DNA of 64,000 nt from Legionella israelensis (GTDB lineage: Bacteria > Pseudomonadota > Gammaproteobacteria > Legionellales > Legionellaceae): contig NZ_CP038273.1 of NCBI RefSeq assembly GCF_004571175.1, positions 124,001 to 188,000 on the forward strand, in the 5' to 3' direction. Position 1 is the stretch's first letter; every line of letters starts with the position of its first letter. This document shows, one piece after another, positions 57,982 through 64,000 of the stretch. Made by a program: the position numbers and the translations under genes. The notes under the pieces were generated by a model. That model did not search any database. It saw only the letters and a program-made list of their open reading frames with translations, and was not told the origin of the DNA.

Positions 57982-59106
57982 TTATGAAGCGGTTTTTTCT
58001 TCTTTATTCAGATTAAAATGTAATTTTTGCCATCGCCGTGATCGGCTTGTTCTATCCTGGACTTCACCGGCTAGCTGGCCGCATGCAGCATCGATGTCAT
58101 CACCTCTTGTTTTGCGGGTAATGGTATTAATGCCTTTCGCTACCAGTCGATCACGAAATTCATTAATGGTTTTCAATGAGGATCGCTCATACTGGGTCAT
58201 GGGGAAAGGGTTAAAAGGAATTAAGTTCACTTTTGCAGGAACGTTACTAAGCAGCTTAATTAATTGCTCAGCATGCTCAGGCTGATCATTCACGTCTTTG
58301 AGCATGACATATTCAAAAGTAACCTTCCGTTTGGGTTCATCTTTAAAATAGTTTTTACATATAGCCATTAGTTGTGCCAAAGGATATTTTTTATTAATAG
58401 GCACCAATTCATTACGTAAAGAGTCATTAGGAGCATGTAAAGATACCGCCAAAGATACCGGACTGATTTGTTTTAGCCGCTCAAGTTCCGGCAACACACC
58501 TGATGTACTTAGAGTAACCCGCCTTTTAGAAAGACCATAAGCAAAATCATCCATCATAATGTCCATAGCGGTTACTACATTATCAAAATTTAGCAAAGGC
58601 TCGCCCATTCCCATCATAACAATATTCGTAATATGTTTGTCGTGTGTTCCTTGTTGAGTTGATAATTCTCGAACAGCAAGCCAAACCTGCCCAATGATTT
58701 CAGCTGTAGTAAGGTTTCGGTTAAATCCTTGCTTCGCCGTGGAGCAAAAGCTACAGTTAAGCCCACAACCCACCTGAGAAGAGACACATAATGTTCCACG
58801 CGCAGTCTCAGGAATGTAGACGGTTTCAATGCAATTACCGCAGTCAAGTTTTAATAACCATTTACAAGTGCCATCGCTGGATTTCTGGCTGGAAACTATT
58901 TCTGGTAATTTGATGATTGCAGATTGGCAAAGTTTCTTCCGGAAATCTTTGCCAAGATTGCTCATGTTTGAAAAATCCATGCAGCCTTTTTGATGAATCC
59001 ATTGGATTAACTGCTGAGCACGAAAAGGCTTCTCACCCCACTCCATGCACAAATGACGTAATTGTTGGTAATTGTAATCAAGTAAGTTAACTGTCTGATT
59101 CATCAT
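57982..59106 (-). CDS. rlmN: Dual-specificity RNA methyltransferase RlmN
   Basis: Radical-SAM enzyme making m2A2503 in 23S rRNA and m2A37 in some tRNAs. The open frame extends upstream to 59292, but the first 62 residues overlap ndk; the start is placed at ATG 59106 ([12 protein letters not shown]; 374 residues). The Fe-S motif is [14 protein letters not shown] near residue 110; [14 protein letters not shown] near the end with the methyl-carrying Cys are conserved. It lies 19 bases after ndk, the usual order. Confidence 0.95.
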   Translation of the reverse strand: MMNQTVNLLDYNYQQLRHLCMEWGEKPFRAQQLIQWIHQKGCMDFSNMSNLGKDFRKKLCQSAIIKLPEIVSSQKSSDGTCKWLLKLDCGNCIETVYIPETARGTLCVSSQVGCGLNCSFCSTAKQGFNRNLTTAEIIGQVWLAVRELSTQQGTHDKHITNIVMMGMGEPLLNFDNVVTAMDIMMDDFAYGLSKRRVTLSTSGVLPELERLKQISPVSLAVSLHAPNDSLRNELVPINKKYPLAQLMAICKNYFKDEPKRKVTFEYVMLKDVNDQPEHAEQLIKLLSNVPAKVNLIPFNPFPMTQYERSSLKTINEFRDRLVAKGINTITRKTRGDDIDAACGQLAGEVQDRTSRSRRWQKLHFNLNKEEKTAS

Positions 59107-59125
59107 GCAGCACTCCGCGATGAAT

Positions 59126-59551
59126 TTATCGATCACAAATTTCATGAGGTTCAAAGAAAAAATGAATCTCACGTTCAGCATTTTCAAGGCTGTCTGAACC
59201 ATGAACTGCATTGGCATCAATGCTTTCAGCAAAATCAGCACGGATTGTACCTGGAGCAGCTTCTTTGGGATTAGTGGCTCCCATAAGTTCACGATTTTTC
59301 ATGACAGCATTTTCCCCTTTTAATACCTGTACCATCACGGGACCAGAAATCATAAACTCTACCAGATCATTAAAAAATGGCCGCACTTTATGAATGTCAT
59401 AAAAACGCTCCGCCTCTTCACGCGAAAGTTGCATCATTTTAGCAGCTACAATAATTAAGCCAGCATTTTCAAAACGTGTATAAATTTGTCCAATCACTGA
59501 TTTCGCAACCGCGTCAGGTTTAATGATGGATAAGGTTAATTCTTTAGACAT
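59126..59551 (-). CDS. ndk: Nucleoside diphosphate kinase
   Basis: Makes NTPs from NDPs. The start at ATG 59551 ([14 protein letters not shown]; 141 residues) matches the family; the frame extends 22 non-family residues upstream. The phosphorylated His is in [16 protein letters not shown] near residue 118. Forms an operon with rlmN. Confidence 0.97.
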   Translation of the reverse strand: MSKELTLSIIKPDAVAKSVIGQIYTRFENAGLIIVAAKMMQLSREEAERFYDIHKVRPFFNDLVEFMISGPVMVQVLKGENAVMKNRELMGATNPKEAAPGTIRADFAESIDANAVHGSDSLENAEREIHFFFEPHEICDR

Positions 59552-59658
59552 ACGTATACTCCAACAGGTTAAAATTACATCCAGGCGTTGCCCATATAAA
59601 AATTGGGCATTATACATGATTTGAACATCTTCTGGCTAATTTAATTTTTAACTCATCA

Positions 59659-59704
59659 GGGCAAAATCATACTTGATTATAGTTTGGCTTACTTGCCAAA
59701 CTAT
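59659..59704 (-). terminator. Hairpin downstream of the coiled-coil gene, with a shared motif
   Basis: ATAGTTTGGC (59679-59688), 6-base loop, GCCAAACTAT. It lies about 60 bases after the stop of the minus-strand coiled-coil gene. GGGCAAAATCATACTT at 59659 is shared with the hairpin at 19193-19219. There is no T run, so termination is uncertain. Confidence 0.45.
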
Positions 59705-59765
59705 TTTGTCACCAAATTACCCATTTTTCGTTTGAAAGAGTGAATGGAAGCATGCTCCAGTATTT

Positions 59766-60644
59766 TTAGATAATATCCCGATCAAAATTTAAAGCTTCTT
59801 TATTGATTTTAATCTGCTCATCGTTCATTCTATAGTCCGAAAGGTTATATAATAATTCGTTGACCTGTATAATTTTTTCATAAAATTCGCTGCGATACTC
59901 ACGCAATTGCTCTGCCATAGATTTTATTTTATCAATGTAAACCTCCAGATTTTCTTCCATGCTTTTAAATGCAGAGAAAAAATCTTGAAAAATTGTTGAT
60001 AATTTATCCAAATCCAGATGATGATTTACTAAGCCAAGATTTTCTGTGAAATTTTGAATAAAATCAGAATCTTTATTCAAGCCAGAAGCATCCTGTTCTG
60101 TTATATTTGCCAAAGCATAGGTTATCGCGTGTTCAATGGCAGACTCAGGAACATTTTTTCCTTCTTCTTTCATCATCTTCTCACAGGATTGAACGGCTTT
60201 ATTCATCAAGGCTTTCCATTTTACGGAAAATGAAATAAGCTGCGCTTGACTTTCAGAAATAAGTTGAGAGTGCTCACGTTCCAACTGTTGGAATCTTTCG
60301 CCAAGAGCAGTCAGTTCCTGGCGCTTTTCTTCAAGTTCTTCTCGAGTAGAAGCTCCAGGAGTGTTATTGTCCTTTCCATCTTCTCCGGAAAGCAAATAAT
60401 CTATAAACAGCTTCTGAACATAGGTTTGATAATCTTTTGCCTGAGTTAAAATAATCCCGTTCAGCACGTTTTTTATAGGTACTCTCAATAGGCGATAATA
60501 AATACTATGAGGATTTTTAAAAGCTCGGATCAATACATCTTGTGTCAGGCGCATATGGTATTTTTCTAAAATCCGTTCGGCTGTAATCAAGCCATAGGAT
60601 GAATACCAGCTGGACAATTCATCATGCTCTTTTTGTTCGTTCAT
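59766..60644 (-). CDS. Unrecognised coiled-coil protein
   Basis: The 292-residue protein begins MNEQKEHDELSSWYSSYGLI and includes LRVPIKNVLNGIILTQAKDYQ. A charged coiled coil follows (EELEEKRQELTALGERFQQL near 105-125) and another at about 225-270. No signal peptide or membrane helix is seen and no family is recognised. It is divergent from miaE (72 bases between starts) and upstream of ndk on the same strand. The YYRLL and EYRSEFYEKI regions are compatible with a scaffold or an effector; neither is established. Confidence 0.6.
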   Translation of the reverse strand: MNEQKEHDELSSWYSSYGLITAERILEKYHMRLTQDVLIRAFKNPHSIYYRLLRVPIKNVLNGIILTQAKDYQTYVQKLFIDYLLSGEDGKDNNTPGASTREELEEKRQELTALGERFQQLEREHSQLISESQAQLISFSVKWKALMNKAVQSCEKMMKEEGKNVPESAIEHAITYALANITEQDASGLNKDSDFIQNFTENLGLVNHHLDLDKLSTIFQDFFSAFKSMEENLEVYIDKIKSMAEQLREYRSEFYEKIIQVNELLYNLSDYRMNDEQIKINKEALNFDRDII

Positions 60645-60715
60645 ACTTCACCTGATTTGAATTTACAAAAGTCTGTGTTATAAGACGATTTTTTTAAAGT
60701 ATAGTGTATTTAGCG

Positions 60716-61342
60716 ATGTCAAAGCCATTAAATTCCGATTTACAGTTTTTATTTGATTTTTTAAAAACAGCTACACCTAAGGACTGGATCGAATATGCCG
60801 TTGAACATTTGCCTATATTGTTAATTGATCATGCGCATTGTGAACGTAAAGCGGCTGCCACTGCCCTTAATTTTATCAGCAAATACCCGGAGAAAGAGGC
60901 TGTTGTTGAGATCATGTCACCCTTGGCCAGAGAGGAACTCCTTCATTTTGAGAAAGTCATTGCTATTCTTCAGCAGAAAAACATTGCTTTTTCTCCACTG
61001 AAACCCTCTAATTATGCCCAGCAATTACATCAACATGTAGCAGCGAACAATGGTAAGGAAAGGCTGCGAGATCAATTAATCATTGGAGCAATTATTGAAG
61101 CGAGATCCTGTGAGCGCTTTTACCAGCTTATTCCTCATCTTAATGATCCTCATCTAGTGCGTTTTTATAGAACTCTGGTGAAATCGGAAGCAAGGCATTT
61201 TGAAAACTATTTACATCTTGCGCAAAGATATGGCGGCGAAATTAATCAGCGACTTGATTTTTTTCTCCATTTGGAGAATGAATTTATCTGTTCAAAAGAT
61301 ACGGTTTTCCGCTTTCACAGCGGAATTCCGGGCTCGCTTTAA
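60716..61342 (+). CDS. miaE: tRNA-(ms2io6A)-hydroxylase MiaE
   Basis: Di-iron monooxygenase that hydroxylates the isopentenyl group of ms2i6A37 in tRNA. The 208-residue protein (start ATG 60716) carries ferritin-like metal ligands: IDHAHCERKAA near 43, REELLHFEKV near 80, EARSCERF near 130 and SEARHFENY near 165. Opposite strand to the coiled-coil gene. Confidence 0.93.
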   Translation: MSKPLNSDLQFLFDFLKTATPKDWIEYAVEHLPILLIDHAHCERKAAATALNFISKYPEKEAVVEIMSPLAREELLHFEKVIAILQQKNIAFSPLKPSNYAQQLHQHVAANNGKERLRDQLIIGAIIEARSCERFYQLIPHLNDPHLVRFYRTLVKSEARHFENYLHLAQRYGGEINQRLDFFLHLENEFICSKDTVFRFHSGIPGSL

Positions 61343-61357
61343 AACAACAATCAATTT

Positions 61358-61455
61358 ATGTGATGTTCAACATTCAAATTCTCATAGCTTGCAATAGTAA
61401 AACCACATATGAAGTGGATAAGCGGTTGCTGCAATCTAAAAGTTGAACATCGCAT
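61358..61455. repeat. 98-bp element with 14-bp terminal inverted repeats
   Basis: ATGTGATGTTCAAC at 61358-61371 and GTTGAACATCGCAT at 61442-61455 pair over 14 positions (13 Watson-Crick, one T-G). It fills the gap between convergent miaE and the EF-hand gene. An inner short stem CCAC-N7-GTGG (in AACCACATATGAAGTGGAT) is possible. It could be a structured terminator or a small non-autonomous mobile repeat. Confidence 0.6.
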
Positions 61456-61469
61456 TTTATTGATAATGA

Positions 61470-62189
61470 TTATGGACCTGGAGAAGTGGTTTGTGTTTCT
61501 TCAAGATTCGGAGCAAGTTCTTCATTTAAAGTCTTATGTAATTCCTTGCGCAATCCATCAAACGTAGCTTTATCAAGCGGCTCTCCTGACACCTTATGGC
61601 TATACTTATCTGGATTTGCTTTATCAGCCACATATCCCTTTTCCTCTAACCACAACTTAACCCGTTCCTGAAAATAAACATTCACGGCTGCATTAGGCGT
61701 TAAACCGCCTTTTGCTTTTAATTCTTCAAAATTCAACTTTCCGTTTTCATCTACATCTATAGCATATAAAAGATCAGGCAATTCAATCTGACTTTCACGA
61801 GTCTCCCATTTCCTGGTTAAAGGATCGATAGCTTTGCTTTGTATGAGATCTCCTATGCCCCTTCCCATCCATGTAGAAAGTCTTTCCGTGGTATAAGACA
61901 GTGCTTCAGCAAACTTCTTGGAATCTTTCGCCATTGCCGTAATAAAGTAACGTAAGTCATTGAAAGTCGTTATATCACTTTCTGAATCCTTGGCTACCTG
62001 CTTCCAGGCTTCTTCTTCTTTTTCAATTAATTTCTTATCAGATGGTTCTCTTTTTGCCACCCTGAAGGCAAGTCTATTCTCTTGTTCTTCTTTCAAACGA
62101 CGTTGTATGTCTTCTCTAACTTGCTCTAAATAAGCTTTTTTAAATTCTTGATTTTTTTCTATTTCTTTTTGTCTCTTTTCTTCAGCCAT
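61470..62189 (-). CDS. EF-hand protein of unknown function
   Basis: The 239-residue protein has a highly charged, coiled-coil N-terminus (EKRQKEIEKNQEFKKAYLEQ), then a mixed region with FAEALSYTTERLSTWMGRGIGDL. A single canonical EF-hand loop, DVDENGKLNFEE (near residues 145-156), follows, with ligands D, D, N, the loop Gly and the final Glu all present. The tail EELAPNLEETQTTSPGP has the acidic and small/polar residues common in Dot/Icm translocation signals. GGAG precedes the ATG at the right distance. It follows lpxH by 3 bases and so is the third gene of minC-lpxH. It could be an exported, calcium-sensing effector, or a cytoplasmic protein; both are inference. Confidence 0.7.
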   Translation of the reverse strand: MAEEKRQKEIEKNQEFKKAYLEQVREDIQRRLKEEQENRLAFRVAKREPSDKKLIEKEEEAWKQVAKDSESDITTFNDLRYFITAMAKDSKKFAEALSYTTERLSTWMGRGIGDLIQSKAIDPLTRKWETRESQIELPDLLYAIDVDENGKLNFEELKAKGGLTPNAAVNVYFQERVKLWLEEKGYVADKANPDKYSHKVSGEPLDKATFDGLRKELHKTLNEELAPNLEETQTTSPGP

Positions 62190-62192
62190 TAC

Positions 62193-62927
62193 TCACTCCG
62201 CTTCCAGTGACAACTGGTTAAAATAAAAACCTTTTGATTTATCATAACACAATAATTGTGGCCTGTCATCCCAGTCACTCAGCACATAGCGGCGAAACAG
62301 ACGGTTATTTTTTTCATATTGATGCACACCTGGTTTATGTGTATGTCCATGAATTAATGTATTCACACTTATCTGTTGCATGTGGGATAAAAAGGCCTCT
62401 TCCACCACATCCATAGCCTCTATTGGCTTGCGATTTGACTGGCTGCGTTGACGGACAGCCTTGACTAGCCTGATGCGCAAAAAATAAGGCAAAAATAGAA
62501 AAAAACGTTTAAACCAGCGATTACGCGTTAAACGTCTGAAGCGTTGGTGATGAACATCTTGAGTGCAATAACCATCACCATGCGCCAGCATCACTTTTTC
62601 CTCGCCACAATCTATTAATGCAGGTTCATCAATCATCGTCCAACCAGCCAGTTTTGCAAACTGCTTACCTAATAAAAAATCACGATTACCATGCATATAA
62701 TAAAATAAAATACCCTTTGAACTTAGTGATTTTATTTTTTTTGCGATTTCTTTACACCATTCATCGATACCATCATCCCCTGGCCAGGCATGAAAGAAAT
62801 CACCTAAGATATAAATTGTTTTCACGGAGTGCTGTTGTGCCCATAGAAGAAAGTGATCAAAACGACGACTGATATCAGGTTCATCAGGACTAAGATGTAA
62901 ATCAGAAATAAAAACAGCTGCAATCAT
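62193..62927 (-). CDS. lpxH: UDP-2,3-diacylglucosamine diphosphatase LpxH
   Basis: Metallophosphoesterase that makes lipid X in lipid A synthesis, peripheral at the inner membrane. The 244-residue protein has all the metal motifs: DLHLSPDEPD near 9, LGDFFHAWPGDD near 42, HGNRDFLLG near 81, LAHGDGYC near 116 and HGHTHKPG near 199. It overlaps minC by 4 bases (ATGA). Lipid A and division genes are co-transcribed here. Confidence 0.95.
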   Translation of the reverse strand: MIAAVFISDLHLSPDEPDISRRFDHFLLWAQQHSVKTIYILGDFFHAWPGDDGIDEWCKEIAKKIKSLSSKGILFYYMHGNRDFLLGKQFAKLAGWTMIDEPALIDCGEEKVMLAHGDGYCTQDVHHQRFRRLTRNRWFKRFFLFLPYFLRIRLVKAVRQRSQSNRKPIEAMDVVEEAFLSHMQQISVNTLIHGHTHKPGVHQYEKNNRLFRRYVLSDWDDRPQLLCYDKSKGFYFNQLSLEAE

Positions 62928-63640
62928 AAAGGCTCAATATGTATATGTTCATCTTTTAAATAAATCTGACAGGGACCTGTCTGGCTATCAATCGCATCGC
63001 TTAAACGATAAAAGCCAGCGATGGAGATCAACTCAGCATCCAGAGACATGCAGAATATTCTGGCCTCACTATCACCGGAAATTCCTGCCAAAACTCGTCC
63101 ACGCAATGCACCATAAACATGGATATGGCCATCAGCCAACAGTTCTGCTCCATGACTCACCGATGATGTGACGATCAAGTCGCTGTTTTTAGCAACCACT
63201 TGCTGACCAGAACGGACTGGTGCTGAATAAATTTTTGCTTTTACTGAATCCGGCAGTGCATTTTCCTGTTCCTGGCCATCCAAAGGCTTATCCTGTGTAG
63301 AGGATGATTTCAAGACCGCAAGTCCTTGACATTGGGCCACGGTGTCGAGAAAAGAATTACCACCTTGTATCGCTACAGGAATGATCCCCTGCTCTCTGAT
63401 AACTTGGCAAAGATTCTTCAAGTCAAAATCAAACCGATTCACACAGGAAAAATCCAATACAACCGGTGCGTTTTCAAAGAGTTTAGGTGCTTTTGCAATG
63501 ATTTCAGTCAATTGCCGGGAAAACAATTCGATTTCAGGATGAATTACCTGAAGCACAGTAAAGGTATAAAGTCTGCCTTTTAGTTTGAAAGCCTGGGATT
63601 TGAGTGAATTTGCAGCCATCTTCCTAATATCCATCATCAT
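62924..63640 (-). CDS. minC: Septum site-determining protein MinC
   Basis: FtsZ-polymer inhibitor. The 238-residue protein has an N-terminal domain with YTFTVLQV and VVLDFSCVNRF, a linker with SSSTQDKPLDGQEQ, and the C-terminal beta-helix VRSGQQVVAKNSDLIVT, SVSHGAELLADGHIHVYGALRGRVLAG, which is the MinD-binding face. minD and minE are not in the window. Its gene is divergent from fadD (50 bases apart) and is followed by lpxH. Confidence 0.94.
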   Translation of the reverse strand: MMMDIRKMAANSLKSQAFKLKGRLYTFTVLQVIHPEIELFSRQLTEIIAKAPKLFENAPVVLDFSCVNRFDFDLKNLCQVIREQGIIPVAIQGGNSFLDTVAQCQGLAVLKSSSTQDKPLDGQEQENALPDSVKAKIYSAPVRSGQQVVAKNSDLIVTSSVSHGAELLADGHIHVYGALRGRVLAGISGDSEARIFCMSLDAELISIAGFYRLSDAIDSQTGPCQIYLKDEHIHIEPL

Positions 63641-63690
63641 TATTTTTGTTTATACTAGCATGAGGAAGATCATAACAGAAGGATATCAAC

Positions 63691-64000
63691 GTGGATAAAC
63701 GATGGTTAGAGCATTATCAGGATGGCATACCCAAGCAAATCAATACGGATCAATATTCATCTCTGGTCTCTTTATTTGATGAGTCTTGCGCTAAATACAA
63801 TGAACGAACAGCCTATGACAATATGGGAACAGAGATCAGTTATACTGATTTGGAAAAACTAAGTCGACAGCTTGCTGTTTATCTCCAGCAATTAGGCTTG
63901 AAAAAAGGGGCTCGGGTTGCTGTTATGATGCCCAATCTGCTGCAATATCCCGTTGCTCTGTTTGCTATTCTCAGAGCAGGTTATATTGTCGTCAATACAA
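63691..64000 (+). CDS. fadD: Long-chain acyl-CoA synthetase, 5' part (window ends inside)
   Basis: The first 103 residues (GTG start 63691 behind AGAAGGAT): [17 protein letters not shown], then [58 protein letters not shown]. These match the N-terminus of FadD, which activates fatty acids. The ATP-binding motifs lie beyond the window edge. Confidence 0.9.
   Translation, partial: MDKRWLEHYQDGIPKQINTDQYSSLVSLFDESCAKYNERTAYDNMGTEISYTDLEKLSRQLAVYLQQLGLKKGARVAVMMPNLLQYPVALFAILRAGYIVVNT

Noticed and set aside
1..64000. tRNA, rRNA, CRISPR array, prophage, plasmid or integrative element
   Set aside because: No tRNA cloverleaf, rRNA block, repeat-spacer array, integrase or phage genes were recognised; only two IS elements and small intergenic repeats are present.

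Overview
The window is an AT-rich gammaproteobacterial chromosome segment that looks like Legionella or a very close relative. The grounds are a VpdC-type patatin phospholipase (a known Legionella Dot/Icm effector family) inside an otherwise housekeeping region, a CpxRA pair, a FIST / histidine kinase / GGDEF-EAL signalling cluster, and gene groupings of Legionella type (rpsA-lapA-lapB-sugar aminotransferase-pyrF-vpdC; gyrA-serC-aroA-cmk). No rRNA, tRNA, CRISPR array or prophage was recognised. Gene density is high and most genes sit in short operons.

Layout. 1-4.8 kb: a decaying signalling operon on the minus strand. The FIST sensor and the PAS histidine kinase are both broken by frameshifts, while the downstream REC-PAS-GGDEF-EAL protein is intact as far as visible. 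5-6.2 kb: an outer-membrane beta-barrel and a small exported protein. 6.3-11.1 kb: rnm-yciO-trpS-scpA-scpB-rluB (minus). 11.3-15.7 kb: phoH/ybeZ-ybeY-corC-cpxR-cpxA (plus). 15.7-17.7 kb: cdd-punA-deoC nucleoside salvage (plus). 17.7-19.1 kb: ubiC-ubiA (minus). 19.2-21.9 kb: two FimT/GspH-like minor pilin genes, the second split by a complete IS256-family element with an 8-bp target duplication. 21.9-24.6 kb: vpdC. 24.9-36 kb (minus): gyrA-serC-aroA-cmk-rpsA-lapA-lapB-aminotransferase-pyrF. 36.2-37.6 kb: a second IS-type transposase. 37.8-42.4 kb: gltA, then divergent glpK/glpD around a palindromic putative operator. 42.4-48.5 kb: thioredoxin-like protein, adk, an SLT lipoprotein, a DnaQ-fold exonuclease, a yqjDEK-like membrane trio, a CPA1 antiporter and a GNAT acetyltransferase. 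48.8-57.6 kb: aceE-aceF-lpdA, a cysteine-rich lipoprotein, ampE and a CPA2 antiporter. 58-64 kb: ndk-rlmN, an unrecognised coiled-coil protein, miaE, minC-lpxH-EF-hand protein, and the start of fadD.

How it fits together: the window carries central metabolism (pyruvate dehydrogenase, citrate synthase, glycerol use), envelope biogenesis control (lapAB, lpxH, minC, CpxRA), RNA processing (ybeY, rluB, rlmN, miaE, rnm) and a few accessory genes where change is concentrated. The accessory parts are the broken FIST operon, the IS-split pilin gene, the vpdC effector, an EF-hand protein that could be an unrecognised effector, and a family of short intergenic repeats of unknown nature. I did not find a clearly new multi-gene system. 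The best leads are the EF-hand gene in the minC-lpxH operon, the dispersed repeat family, the 98-bp inverted-repeat element at 61358-61455, and the coiled-coil gene at 59766-60644.
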